Below are positions 17,194 to 26,567 of a stretch of 56,580 bases of DNA, one piece after another (position 1 is the stretch's first letter; the number at the start of each line of letters is the position of its first letter). Origin of the DNA: Candidatus Latescibacterota bacterium (GTDB lineage Bacteria > Latescibacterota > UBA2968); contig JAJEDY010000066.1 of assembly GCA_022821275.1 (NCBI GenBank), positions 1 through 56,580 of the forward strand, read 5' to 3'. A model generated the notes under the pieces. The model was not told the origin of the DNA and searched no databases. It saw nothing but the letters and a program-made list of their open reading frames with translations. Position numbers and translations under genes: made by a program.

Positions 17194-17312
17194 TGATGTT
17201 CAATTTTCTGATGCGATTTACCAATTCTGGAAAAATCAGTGCCGCCACCGCAAAGAGCCAGACCTCTCCTGTAGTCCCTTTAATTACCAGTCGCTGGAAT
17301 AAAAAAAATTAA
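17193..17312 (+). pseudogene. Truncated copy of the 10770 gene's 5' end
   Basis: A 39-aa frame beginning MMFNFLMRFTNSGKISAATA, nearly identical to the N-terminus of the protein at 10770-11171, after which the sequences diverge. AGAGGAG precedes the ATG. The likeliest reading is a remnant left when the export operon was inserted or duplicated next to that gene. A functional small peptide cannot be excluded, because start and ribosome binding site are intact. Confidence 0.65.
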
Positions 17313-17340
17313 ATGCCGAATCGAGTTGCATCTTCTATGA

Positions 17341-17371
17341 AAAAAACCATGTCCTTTGGGCGTGGTTTTTT
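17341..17371. terminator. Terminator at the end of the RiPP export operon
   Basis: AAAAAACCATG (17341-17351) pairs with CGTGGTTTTTT (17361-17371) with one G-U pair around a 9-base loop. The A and T runs make it a bidirectional rho-independent terminator. It closes the RiPP locus. The 190-bp spacer to 17560 shows no gene. Confidence 0.85.
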
Positions 17372-17563
17372 GGTTTATACTTCTCATGTTTTCGACAGGG
17401 ATTAAAACCGAGATAACTCAAGTGGATTTCTACATAAAATATATATTTGACCTTACGCAGCAACGCTATATCTTGTCATGCTTATGAAATCAGAATGACA
17501 GGCGCATCTATGCGTAACGTCAGTTAATGAGTCATCAGAGAACTTTATGTGAGGAGATAGTTG

Positions 17564-20002
17564 ATGAATCCAGAACGCGATAAACAAGCACCTTTGACCG
17601 GGGTTCGCGTTGTCGATTTTGGTCATTATATTGCGGGGCCTTTGACGGGGATGTTGCTCGCGGATCAGGGTGCCGAGGTGATTAAGGTGGATCGGCCGGG
17701 TACGCCGGATTACGATACGCCGGCAAATGGCGTTTTTAATCGGGGGAAACAGCGTATTATCCTCGATCTGAAAGATGCAGATGATCGCGCAATGGCGGTG
17801 AAGTTGATCCGTTCGGCGGATGTGGTTATTGAGAATTTCCGCCCGGGCGTTATGCAGCGGTTGGGGTTGGGCGCTGAGGAGATGACTGCGCTGAATCCGG
17901 GGTTGGTTTATCTCTCTTTGCCGGGTTTTGCTTCGACGGATGAAAGAGCGTCTATTCGCGCATTTGAAGGTATTATTAGTGCGGCAATCGGTCAATATAC
18001 AGATCTTCAGAGTAGAAGGGCTGATTTGCCGCCTGTTTATACGCCGATGCCATTGGGTTCGACTTATGGGGCGATTCACGGTGCTATCGCTGTTACGCTT
18101 GCCCTGTATGCGCGTGAAGAGAGCGGGCGTGGCGATGTGATTGAGGTTTCTCTGGTTGGTGCGGCGATGTCTGCTATGGCGGTTATTATGCTGGATGTGG
18201 CGGATAAACCCGCGCGATATGGTCCGTCGTCTAATGCTAATCGTCAGAAACAACGCAGTAGCGTGGGGTCTCCTTTTAGTGGTACGTTTCGGGCGGGAGA
18301 TGGGCAATGGCTTTATATTATTGCGGCCGGGCATTCTCGGAATAGTCGGTCACTGGTTAAAGCGCTGGAAGTGTACGATGATTTGATTGCAGAGGGTATG
18401 GTCGATGTGCCCGTGTATGAGAATCTCCATCTGACGAATAATATTCCCGATTCATCCCATTTGTCCAGCGAATGGAATCTCAAAGCGCGCGAAAAAATTG
18501 AAGGCGTGCTGGCGAGTGAACCCGCACAACACTGGGTCGATGTTTTGACGGCTGCTGGGGTGCCGTGTACGATTCAGCGCACGGCACAGGCGTGGTTGCA
18601 CAAATCCGAGACCGAAGAGGCGGCTTTGACGGTTGTGGTTGACGATCCCGATTACGGACCGATGCGGCAACTCGGGGTGCAGACGTGGCTTGCCAAGACG
18701 CCCGATGAATGCGCGGTTCCCAGGCCGTCGAGACCGTTTGTGGGAGATGTTGAACCTAAGCTGAATGGGGATATTGCGGCATCGCTCGGAAAACCCATCC
18801 TGGAGGGTGTTCGCGTTCTGGATTTGTCCAATGTGCTCGCGGGACCAGCCAGTGCGCGCACGCTGGCGGAATTCGGGGCAGAGGTTATTAAGATCGATCC
18901 GCCAGAACCCTATTTTGGCCCGCGTATTTCCAGTTGGTTTCCCCTGGAGGTGAGTCCCGGCAAACGCAGCGTGATTTTGAATTTGAAAGATGAGGCTGGC
19001 AAGACAGCTTTTATGAAGTTGGTTGAGACAGCCGATGTTATTGTTCACAATTTCCGCCCCGGGGTTGCGCAAAGTTTGGGTATTGATTACGATGCTGTTA
19101 AGCGATGCAAACCCGATATTGTGTATCTCAATTTGACGGCGTTTAATGGTCCCCGTTCTGGTCCGTGGATGAATCGGCCGGGTTTTGATCCCTTGCTTCA
19201 GGGATCGACCGGGATACAGATGCGCTATGGTGGTGAGGGGAATAGACCGGTGTTGCACGGTTGGGCGTCTTGTATCGATTATATTACGGGCTATTCGGCT
19301 ACTTATGGCGCGGTGCTGGCGTTGCTCAAGCGCAGGCGCAGTGGCGTTCCCGATGGCGGCGATTTTGTGACGACTTCGCTCGCTCAGGGGGGGCAACTCG
19401 TGCAGGCGCCTTTTATGTATGCTTGCGAAGCCGGGTGCTCGGGCGATGAGCCAGCGGGACAAGATGCTGTTGGTGAGCACGCGCTTCACCGCATGTATCG
19501 CGCGCGCGATGGTTGGGTTTTCCTGGGTGGGTTGGAGCATGAGATGGGTAAGTTGAGAGGGATTGTGGGGTTGGAGAATACACCCGATGAAGATGCTGGC
19601 GAGTTTTTAGAAGGTGAGATCAAAAACCGCGATGTGGCCCATTGGGTCGAGGTTTTTAATGAGGTGGGGCTGGCCGGGCATCGCATTGATTCGTTGGAAG
19701 ATATTCGCGAGATGTTTTTGCACGAGGTGTGTGATGATCTGTTGGATGCATGGGACGATGGGTGCTCCATTTCTATTGTTCGTTTTACGGATCATCCGGC
19801 TGGCAGTGCTGTCGATCTCGCGCCGCCCGCTTATGTGCGTTTGAAGAATGCGCCTGTTCAATTGCTCTACGCTTGTCCCAAACAGGGGGCGCATACGAGG
19901 GAGGTCCTCGGGGAATTGGGTTATGATGACGATTATGTTGACGATTTGATCGCAAAGGGCGTGGCGAAAGAGCAACTTCACGAATATTATTTGCCGCATT
20001 AA
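17564..20002 (+). CDS. Tandem CaiB/BaiF (family III) CoA transferase
   Basis: About 812 aa from the ATG at 17564; the frame also allows a TTG at 17561, but GAGGAG at 17551-17556 fits the ATG. Two complete family III CoA transferase halves are fused. Each has the N-terminal block ([42 protein letters not shown]) and the [14 protein letters not shown] motif. In the second half D572 ([13 protein letters not shown]) matches the catalytic Asp that forms the acyl anhydride. The first half reads [11 protein letters not shown] at that point, so it seems to lack the Asp. Such enzymes move CoA between carboxylic acids in catabolism. It opens an operon with an oxidoreductase and a sulfatase; the substrate is unknown. 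Confidence 0.9.
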   Translation: MNPERDKQAPLTGVRVVDFGHYIAGPLTGMLLADQGAEVIKVDRPGTPDYDTPANGVFNRGKQRIILDLKDADDRAMAVKLIRSADVVIENFRPGVMQRLGLGAEEMTALNPGLVYLSLPGFASTDERASIRAFEGIISAAIGQYTDLQSRRADLPPVYTPMPLGSTYGAIHGAIAVTLALYAREESGRGDVIEVSLVGAAMSAMAVIMLDVADKPARYGPSSNANRQKQRSSVGSPFSGTFRAGDGQWLYIIAAGHSRNSRSLVKALEVYDDLIAEGMVDVPVYENLHLTNNIPDSSHLSSEWNLKAREKIEGVLASEPAQHWVDVLTAAGVPCTIQRTAQAWLHKSETEEAALTVVVDDPDYGPMRQLGVQTWLAKTPDECAVPRPSRPFVGDVEPKLNGDIAASLGKPILEGVRVLDLSNVLAGPASARTLAEFGAEVIKIDPPEPYFGPRISSWFPLEVSPGKRSVILNLKDEAGKTAFMKLVETADVIVHNFRPGVAQSLGIDYDAVKRCKPDIVYLNLTAFNGPRSGPWMNRPGFDPLLQGSTGIQMRYGGEGNRPVLHGWASCIDYITGYSATYGAVLALLKRRRSGVPDGGDFVTTSLAQGGQLVQAPFMYACEAGCSGDEPAGQDAVGEHALHRMYRARDGWVFLGGLEHEMGKLRGIVGLENTPDEDAGEFLEGEIKNRDVAHWVEVFNEVGLAGHRIDSLEDIREMFLHEVCDDLLDAWDDGCSISIVRFTDHPAGSAVDLAPPAYVRLKNAPVQLLYACPKQGAHTREVLGELGYDDDYVDDLIAKGVAKEQLHEYYLPH

Positions 20003-20019
20003 GCGAAAGGCATGCCACT

Positions 20020-21057
20020 ATGAGTTACCAGCGCGAGTTCGAGAGTCGGCTGAATGTCGGCGTTGTTGGCGTGGGGTCACATTGTTACAGGAATATCCTG
20101 CCTGCGATGCATTATCTTCCGGTGAGGCTTAAGGCTTTTTGCGATTTGAGATTGGATCTCGCGAAGGCGACGGCGGAGGAATACGGCGTGGGTGCTTGCT
20201 ATGCCAGCACTGCGGATATGTACGCGGGTGAGGATTTGGATTGCGTGTTTATCTGTGTGTCTCCAGAAGCACATCCAGAACTGGCGTGCGAGGCGCTGGA
20301 TGCCGGGTTGCATGTGTGGATGGAGAAGCCGCCCGCTACGCTCGCTTCTGAAGTTGAAAAGATGATGAGCCATCGCGGGGATCGCGTGGTGGTTGTTGGT
20401 TTTAAGAAGGCATTTATGCCGGCGACGCGGAAGGTGATTGAGTTGATGGGGACAGAGGATTGCGGTCCGCTCAGAGGGCTTTCCGCAGAGTATCCGATGA
20501 CGATTCCCGAGGATGGTGAGCAGGTGCTCAGAACGCGCGAAGCGCCCAATTGGCTGAAGAATGGCTGTCATCCACTTTCGCTGCTGCTCGCTGTTGGAGG
20601 CGATGTTTCGGCTGTGACTATGCATAGAAGCGATTACGGTACCGGCGTGTGTATTCTCGAATTTGCGAGCGGTGTCGTGGGGTCTTTTAATCTGGTTTCT
20701 GCGCGTCGCGGATGCGAGCGGTATGCTTTTTGGGGGAATCAGCATGTGGCGATTGATAAAGATCTCCGCGTGACTTTGGAACGCGGTATTCCTTTTAATT
20801 ATTCACGTACGACAAATTATATTCCCACGGGTTTGGATTCTGGTGCGGTCTCATGGGAACCCCAGGATACGCTGGGGACTCTTGAGAATAAGGCGCTTTT
20901 TACGCAGGGCTTTTACGATGAACTGCGCTATTTTTGTGATTGTGTTCTGGAAGATAGGACGGCAGAGGTCGGATCTCTGGCGTTCGCGCTGTCTGTTATG
21001 AAGGTTTATGAGGCGGCGCTGATGTCGAGAGGGCGCAGGGTCGCAATTCCGCAATAA
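20020..21057 (+). CDS. Gfo/Idh/MocA family oxidoreductase
   Basis: A 345-aa NAD(P)-dependent sugar or polyol dehydrogenase-like protein. It has an N-terminal Rossmann motif (VGVVGVGSH), the family EKPPA motif in [11 protein letters not shown], and a C-terminal alpha/beta domain. No signal peptide is visible. It lies 17 bp after the CoA transferase and 15 bp before the sulfatase, so the three are probably one transcript for breakdown of a sulfated or otherwise modified carbohydrate or acid. The exact substrate is not visible. Confidence 0.88.
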   Translation: MSYQREFESRLNVGVVGVGSHCYRNILPAMHYLPVRLKAFCDLRLDLAKATAEEYGVGACYASTADMYAGEDLDCVFICVSPEAHPELACEALDAGLHVWMEKPPATLASEVEKMMSHRGDRVVVVGFKKAFMPATRKVIELMGTEDCGPLRGLSAEYPMTIPEDGEQVLRTREAPNWLKNGCHPLSLLLAVGGDVSAVTMHRSDYGTGVCILEFASGVVGSFNLVSARRGCERYAFWGNQHVAIDKDLRVTLERGIPFNYSRTTNYIPTGLDSGAVSWEPQDTLGTLENKALFTQGFYDELRYFCDCVLEDRTAEVGSLAFALSVMKVYEAALMSRGRRVAIPQ

Positions 21058-21072
21058 TTTTAAGGAGAGTTT

Positions 21073-22518
21073 ATGGCTGATCAACCCAATATTCTCTATA
21101 TTTTTTCCGATCAGCATCGGGGTGATGCGATGGGGTGCGTTGGGCATCCGGCGGTTAAAACGCCGAATCTGGATCGCCTCGCGTCTGAGAGTGTCACTTA
21201 TACGCAGTGCTATACCAATTGTCCGCTGTGTATGCCGTCTCGCGCTTCTATGATGAGCGGTCTGTATCCCCGCGAACACGGGCTGTGGGCAAATGACCAG
21301 GATGCCGATTGTGAGGGTCCCAGCCATGTGCGTCAGGTACGCGATGCGGGTTATCATACGGCTTTGATCGGAAAGTCCCATCTCTATCTTCACGGCGGGG
21401 TGCCAGCTTCGCATAGCAGAGATCGCGTCGATGTGCTCAATGCGTGGGGGTTTGACGATCCGCACGAGCTTCACGGTCCGATTGCTTCGGGAAGACACAG
21501 TTCGCCTTATACCGATTATCTCGAGGAACAGGATCTACTGGATACGCATCGAAAATTTATTAATGATTATCGCATTCCGTGGCAAAGAGGGACGCTCAAT
21601 CCCTGGGAGGAACCTCCCTGTCCGTTGCCTACCGAGGCGCATTTAGATAGTTATACGGGGCGTACCGCGGCAAACTGGATTCGCGATTACAAGGGTGATA
21701 AGCCTTTTTATTTGCAGGTTCTTTGTCCCGGTCCCCACGATCCATTTGATTCTCCGCAGGAGTACCGGGATATGTACGATCCCGGGGATATGCCGGCTGG
21801 TATTATGGATGTGCCGGAGGAGCCTGTGCCGCTGAATGTTCGACGTATGCAGAGGAGTAAGAATTTGTCGGGTATGACGGTTGAGCAAAAACAAATTATG
21901 ATGGTGAATTATTTTGCGAAGATTACGCTTATTGACCACTATATTGGCAAGATGCTCGATGCGCTTGAGGAAACGGGTCTCGCGGATAATACATGGGTGA
22001 TTTACAATTCGGATCACGGCGAGATGCTGGGCGATCATATGTTGTATAATAAGATTGTTTTTTACGATGCGTCTGTTCGCGTTCCCCTGATTGTGCGTCC
22101 GCCGGGAGGTTCGCGGGGTTGGCAGACCGAGGCTTTGACCGATGTGATTGATGTGGTCGCTTCTATTGTTGATGTTGCCAATGCCGAACCTTTGCAGACG
22201 GATGGACGGTCTCTTGTTTCACAGGTTGAGGCCGGTGCCGATGCAGAGGGCGCGCAGAGGGGGAAGGATGCTGTGATTAGCGAGGTTTTGGGCCATACGA
22301 TGGTGTTTGACGGGCGGTATAAGCTCGGTGTGGAATCTGTTTCGGAGAGGCCGGTTGAGCTATATGATGTTGAGGCCGATCCGGATGAGCTGACTAATCG
22401 GGTGGAAGATGAGCAGCTCGAGTCCGTTCGCCAGGATTTGATTGAGACGCATCTCGGACCACTGCGCGATCGCTTTGATCACGATAAATATCAGCAGTGG
22501 GTAAATTTGAGAAGATAA
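21073..22518 (+). CDS. Type I (formylglycine) sulfatase
   Basis: A 481-aa sulfatase. The N-terminus NILYIFSDQHRGD holds metal ligands. The signature C53-M-P-S-R57 supplies the Cys that is converted to formylglycine. GDH-type metal and substrate motifs appear later (YNSDHGEMLGDH). No signal peptide is seen, so it is probably cytoplasmic, as for many sulfatases in such catabolic clusters. AAGGAG precedes the ATG. It ends the three-gene set started by the CoA transferase. A related sulfatase lies at 32234. Confidence 0.93.
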   Translation: MADQPNILYIFSDQHRGDAMGCVGHPAVKTPNLDRLASESVTYTQCYTNCPLCMPSRASMMSGLYPREHGLWANDQDADCEGPSHVRQVRDAGYHTALIGKSHLYLHGGVPASHSRDRVDVLNAWGFDDPHELHGPIASGRHSSPYTDYLEEQDLLDTHRKFINDYRIPWQRGTLNPWEEPPCPLPTEAHLDSYTGRTAANWIRDYKGDKPFYLQVLCPGPHDPFDSPQEYRDMYDPGDMPAGIMDVPEEPVPLNVRRMQRSKNLSGMTVEQKQIMMVNYFAKITLIDHYIGKMLDALEETGLADNTWVIYNSDHGEMLGDHMLYNKIVFYDASVRVPLIVRPPGGSRGWQTEALTDVIDVVASIVDVANAEPLQTDGRSLVSQVEAGADAEGAQRGKDAVISEVLGHTMVFDGRYKLGVESVSERPVELYDVEADPDELTNRVEDEQLESVRQDLIETHLGPLRDRFDHDKYQQWVNLRR

Positions 22519-22641
22519 AAAATAATGTACCAGCAGAAAGGAATGATAAGATTGCGCTGACCAACCTATACAACATCCGTCCACAATAGCTCGCCGATAC
22601 TCACGCGGCTACTACAGAAGAAACTACGAGAGGAACAAAAA

Positions 22642-23667
22642 ATGCTTTACAAACTCGATATTAATGAAATAGAATCAAGTGTGAAGGTGGTGATTAAAAA
22701 TCCCGTAGATTTCGAACTTAGAGAAGAGGATATTGAGAATTTTTTGAAATCTCGTCTGGATGAAATTGTTTCGGAAGACCAACTTATGTTGATTGCACAA
22801 GAACGAAAGGGACAAGAAGAAGCCGACCTGCTGGCTCTCGACAAGGCTGGGGTTCTTTACATTTTTGAACTTAAGAGATGGGAATCCAATCAAGAGAACA
22901 TTCTTCAGGTGATGAGATATGGGCAGATTTTCGGAAGATATACCTATGAAGAATTGCAAGATATGGCAAAACGACAAGGAAAACTCGATGGCTGTCTAAA
23001 AGAAAAACATAAAGAATATTTTGATCTTGATGATAAGGAATTATCAGAGTCGGATTTTAATAAAGATCAGGTTTTTGTATTGGTCACAAATGGCCTGGAT
23101 AAAGATACTATTTCTGCTGTCAATTTCTGGTCTCAAAAGGGTGTAAGGATCGAATGTTCTCCCTACCGAATATATGACATAAATAAGGAGCCGTACATTC
23201 AGTTTAACACCTATGATCCGGAAAACGAGATTCTACCTGAGGACAATACCAACTACTTTATAGTCAACACAAACAAAACGTACATGTCGAATGCGTGGAA
23301 GGATATGCTAAACGGATGCAAAGCTGCTGCTTACTACGGCCGCAAACACTCTATCTGCCGAATTTCAAAAAATTTCCGTGTATATCTTTACCATACCGGC
23401 GTTGGCGTTATTGCCAGTGGTGTTGCGACTTCTGAATATAAGAAAGCTAATTATCAGGATGACAAAGAAGCAGAATTTTTTGTTCCATTAAAATTTGATT
23501 GGACCGTAGATGAAAGCCAGTGGGATGCAAAAGCACCAAAAGCATGGGAGATCAATAGTAAATTGAATTCCGGTCATCGTTTCAGACAGACGGTGTTTGC
23601 AATCAGTAAAGATATGGCCGATTCAATTGAATCCATTGCCGAAGAGAAGCGTGTCTCTATTGGATAG
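22642..23667 (+). CDS. PD-(D/E)XK nuclease with C-terminal EVE-like domain
   Basis: 341 aa. The N-terminal part carries a PD-(D/E)XK core: EEAD62 ... E76-L-K78 in GVLYIFELKRW, as in NucS/DUF91-like proteins. The C-terminal part (about 205-300) includes FRVYLYHTGVGVIASGVA, which resembles the EVE/PUA-like fold that reads modified bases or RNA. Such a pairing would suit a type IV-like restriction enzyme; the second domain call is tentative. AGAGGAAC lies before the ATG. The gene and the two that follow are less GC-rich than their neighbours and interrupt a catabolic region, consistent with an acquired defence island. Confidence 0.65.
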   Translation: MLYKLDINEIESSVKVVIKNPVDFELREEDIENFLKSRLDEIVSEDQLMLIAQERKGQEEADLLALDKAGVLYIFELKRWESNQENILQVMRYGQIFGRYTYEELQDMAKRQGKLDGCLKEKHKEYFDLDDKELSESDFNKDQVFVLVTNGLDKDTISAVNFWSQKGVRIECSPYRIYDINKEPYIQFNTYDPENEILPEDNTNYFIVNTNKTYMSNAWKDMLNGCKAAAYYGRKHSICRISKNFRVYLYHTGVGVIASGVATSEYKKANYQDDKEAEFFVPLKFDWTVDESQWDAKAPKAWEINSKLNSGHRFRQTVFAISKDMADSIESIAEEKRVSIG

Positions 23668-23747
23668 AAACGCAGATGGTCGTAAGGGGCCGTAGAAGCA
23701 GCGATTGGGGCATTTATGGTTTAGAATTGTGGGAAAGGAGAGATAAA

Positions 23748-24215
23748 ATGAGCAGACTACTTGAGGAGATACTGGAGCGGAAGCGAAAGCGACTGACTGC
23801 TGAATATCTGATTGAGCGCAAACTTTGCCAAAAGTGGATATCCAACTGCCAAAACCTCATGTCGAGAATAACCGAGTGGCTGGAGCATCTTGAAGATGCC
23901 AACTATCTCGAAATTGAGTTAGAGAACATTCCGATTTGGGAGGATCAGTTTGGGGAGTACGAAGTTCCTGCGCTACGTCTTGTTTTTTTAAAGAGACAGA
24001 TTCTCTCTATAAAACCGATTGGGTATTTCGTCATAGGCTCGCGGGGCCGGGTCGATATCACCGCGGGCATCACGTCTCTCGCTATGCTGATTCATAGAGG
24101 GGATGATGAGTGGGAATTTGCCAAGAGAATGGGACGGTATGGGGAACTCAGGACATGGGCATTTAACCAAGAGGCCTTTGAGGAATTTCTAATTGCGTTC
24201 TTGGAAGAAGAATAG
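23748..24215 (+). CDS. Hypothetical protein in a defence-like island
   Basis: 155 aa from the ATG at 23748, chosen because AAAGGAG lies just upstream; an earlier ATG at 23676 has no such site. The N-terminus is charged and helical (LEEILERKRKRLTAEYLIERK). A more globular part follows (PIGYFVIGSRGRVDITAG) and an acidic end (FLIAFLEEE). No family is recognised. It sits 3 bp before a HEPN-domain protein, so the two may form a pair. Confidence 0.6.
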   Translation: MSRLLEEILERKRKRLTAEYLIERKLCQKWISNCQNLMSRITEWLEHLEDANYLEIELENIPIWEDQFGEYEVPALRLVFLKRQILSIKPIGYFVIGSRGRVDITAGITSLAMLIHRGDDEWEFAKRMGRYGELRTWAFNQEAFEEFLIAFLEEE

Positions 24216-24218
24216 GGC

Positions 24219-24758
24219 ATGCGAGAGTTTACATACGAATCCTTGCTTGATGACTACGCTTTGGTGCAACAGGGCGTTAAGGGTCTCGGGGACGAGCATT
24301 TCGAGCATTTTGAGTTCACCAGTCAAAAAGAACGAGACGAGTTCCGGGCCGAGTTATTCGACGAAATTCGCAAGGACTATGCATTCAAGCTCCTTACCCT
24401 CTTGGAAGCAGATGTTCGGAAGGATTTTCTCGTCTCTTTAAGAAGCAGAAGGCGCGACGGTGTAAGCAGAGCGTATCGCAATCTGTGTGAGGTATATCGC
24501 CGTGAGACTCGTCAAGTTGATAAGCAGGCTGCTCAGGCGTGTAGGCGAATAGCACTTGGACGAATTTTCGACTCATTGAGAGACTATTTCAGAGGTCGTG
24601 ATGCAGAGTTTAGAAGAGTCTGTTCAGAGACCAAAGGCTACTTCGGATTTCGGAACTGGTATGCACATGGTCGGGCCCGAGAAATGCCGGTTGTTCCCGA
24701 TCCGGAGGACATATATGTTGTGTATGAGCAGTTTTGGGAGAAGGTTCTGGATAGATAA
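24219..24758 (+). CDS. HEPN-domain-like protein
   Basis: A 179-aa all-helical protein with R145-NWYA-H150 in GYFGFRNWYAHGRA. This matches the R-x4-6-H motif of HEPN ribonucleases and their relatives, including the typical following Gly. HEPN proteins act as RNases in toxin-antitoxin and abortive infection systems, but some are inactive helpers. The upstream gene is the candidate partner. The following 134 bp (24759-24892) hold no gene. Confidence 0.6.
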   Translation: MREFTYESLLDDYALVQQGVKGLGDEHFEHFEFTSQKERDEFRAELFDEIRKDYAFKLLTLLEADVRKDFLVSLRSRRRDGVSRAYRNLCEVYRRETRQVDKQAAQACRRIALGRIFDSLRDYFRGRDAEFRRVCSETKGYFGFRNWYAHGRAREMPVVPDPEDIYVVYEQFWEKVLDR

Positions 24759-24892
24759 GCAGGTGATCGTAAGTGGTAGCTGGCATAAATTGAATGATAG
24801 TAGCAGTACCGGGCTGATGGGCCGAGGTTGACTGCTGCACGCGAAGCACAACGTTAGTAAAGCTGATGGCTGATTGCTTAAAAGGAGTTTTT

Positions 24893-25705
24893 ATGGGTCG
24901 TTTGAAAGATAAGGTCGCTATTGTTACGGGTGCGGGTACGCGCGAGATGGATGAGAGGAAATTGAGAGGTGTGGGGAGTGCGACTGCGGTGCTTTTTGCC
25001 CGCGAAGGTGCGAGGGTAATTCTGGCGGATATTGACGGGGAAAATGCGGAGAGGACCCGGGCGGAGATTCGGGCAGAGGGCGGAGAGGCAGAGGTCGTTT
25101 TGGCAGATGTTTCAAAGACGGATGAATGTCGGGCGATTGTAGATGCGGCTGTTGAACACTATGGAAAATTGGATATTCTGTTTAATAATGTGGGGGTTCA
25201 CGGGCCTGGCAGGGTGACAGAAGTCGAAGAAGAGAACTGGCATCGCGTGATGGATGTGGGGCTTAAGAGTATGGTTTTTTTGTGTAAGTACGCGATTCCC
25301 AAAATGGCGGCATCTGGCGGAGGTTCTGTTATTAATATTTCGTCTATTGACGGTATGCGCGCTGGCAGTTCGCGCAATGTTCCCTATGGGATTACCAAGG
25401 GGGGGATTATTACGCTGACGCGATTGTCTGCGGTTCATCACGGGCGCGAAAATGTGCGCGTGAATAGCATTGCTCCCGGGCATCTTCACACGACTTTTGT
25501 CGGCAATATTCCCCAGGAGTTGCGAGAGCGCCGCCGCAAGATTGCGCCGCTGGGTACAGAGGGAAATGCATGGGATATTGCATGGGCTGCCGTGTTTTTG
25601 GGTAGCGACGAGTCGCGCTGGATTTCGGGTGTGGTTTTGCCCGTGGATGCCGGGCTTTTTGCTGGGTCGCCGCTGTCAATGTATGATAATTTGAATGAAG
25701 AGTAG
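24893..25705 (+). CDS. Short-chain dehydrogenase/reductase
   Basis: 270 aa from the ATG at 24893 (AAAGGAG upstream). A classical SDR with VTGAG at about 11-15 and an extended glycine loop (TREMDERKLRGVG) that inserts several residues before the usual GxG. NNVG is the structural motif, and Y165-GITK169 is the catalytic pair, preceded by SSIDG. It is an NAD(P)-dependent oxidoreductase of unknown substrate. It is followed after 25 bp by an acetoacetate-decarboxylase-like gene, which suggests a shared catabolic route. Confidence 0.88.
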   Translation: MGRLKDKVAIVTGAGTREMDERKLRGVGSATAVLFAREGARVILADIDGENAERTRAEIRAEGGEAEVVLADVSKTDECRAIVDAAVEHYGKLDILFNNVGVHGPGRVTEVEEENWHRVMDVGLKSMVFLCKYAIPKMAASGGGSVINISSIDGMRAGSSRNVPYGITKGGIITLTRLSAVHHGRENVRVNSIAPGHLHTTFVGNIPQELRERRRKIAPLGTEGNAWDIAWAAVFLGSDESRWISGVVLPVDAGLFAGSPLSMYDNLNEE

Positions 25706-25730
25706 GTGAAAACACAAAAAAGGAGTTGTT

Positions 25731-26567
25731 ATGGCTTATAAATTTCAACCCGGTAAGATGTATCGGATGCCCACGCATTTTGGCCCGCTTATGGGTCCTC
25801 GCCAGGGTCCAGATGGTCGCAAATTTGAATGTGTGGATAATCCGAAGAATACTTCGATTTCGGTGTCGTTTCTTTCAAATGCGGAGCAGCTCAAGGCGCT
25901 TTTGCCCGAGTGTTTTGAACTCGGCGGAGAGCCAGTTGTGTCGGTATATGCCAATTATATGAAGGAAATTGAGTGGCTGGCAGGGCGCGGTTACAATATT
26001 CTCGGTGTTTCTTTTCCTGCGGTGTTTAAGGGGGCGAGAGACCATGTTCGCGGGCCTTTTCTTTCCGTGCTCTGGGAGAATCTCTGTGATCCGATTATTA
26101 CCGGGCGCGAGGAACTCGGATTTTCGAAAATTTATTGCGAGATGCCCGAGCCGCGTATTACGAGTAGCGAGGCGCAAGCTGTTGCGGGTTGGTTGGGGTT
26201 CAATTTTCTGGATATTTCGGTGACGAATTTGAGGCCACCGTCCAAAGATCCGACGCCTGCGAAGGGCGGTGGCGGGAAGGTCGATGGGACGCTTCACTAC
26301 AAATATATGCCCCGAACGGGTGTATGGGGTAAGGAGGATATTGCCTATCCGGTTATTACGCCTGCAAAGGGGGGGCATCGAAAGCTTGAGGAACACCTGG
26401 TCGGCGATGGGTGTATTACGTGGAATCGCGCGCGTTGGGAAGATTTGCCTACGATGTATAATATTGTCAATGCGCTGGCTGATTTGGAGGTTGTGGCGTA
26501 TTTGGGTGGGTCGCTTACGCGCACGGTTGGTGGCAAGGATTTGAGCGATCAGCGCATTCTGTACTAA
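25731..26567 (+). CDS. Acetoacetate decarboxylase-like protein
   Basis: 278 aa resembling the acetoacetate decarboxylase superfamily. The family-typical segment GREELGFSKIYCEMPEP places K133 where the Schiff-base lysine is expected, and the N-terminal half has the usual SVSFLSN...LLPECFEL pattern. Family members include decarboxylases and aldolase/dehydratase-like enzymes, so the reaction is uncertain. AAGGAG lies 7 bases before the ATG. It converges on the minus-strand SDR with a 4-bp overlap. Confidence 0.8.
   Translation: MAYKFQPGKMYRMPTHFGPLMGPRQGPDGRKFECVDNPKNTSISVSFLSNAEQLKALLPECFELGGEPVVSVYANYMKEIEWLAGRGYNILGVSFPAVFKGARDHVRGPFLSVLWENLCDPIITGREELGFSKIYCEMPEPRITSSEAQAVAGWLGFNFLDISVTNLRPPSKDPTPAKGGGGKVDGTLHYKYMPRTGVWGKEDIAYPVITPAKGGHRKLEEHLVGDGCITWNRARWEDLPTMYNIVNALADLEVVAYLGGSLTRTVGGKDLSDQRILY

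Noticed and set aside
24759-24892. Possible integron attC site (CACAACGTTAGT) after the HEPN gene
   Set aside because: GTTAGT does not meet the GTTRRRY core, no partner RYYYAAC site is paired with it, and no integrase is present.
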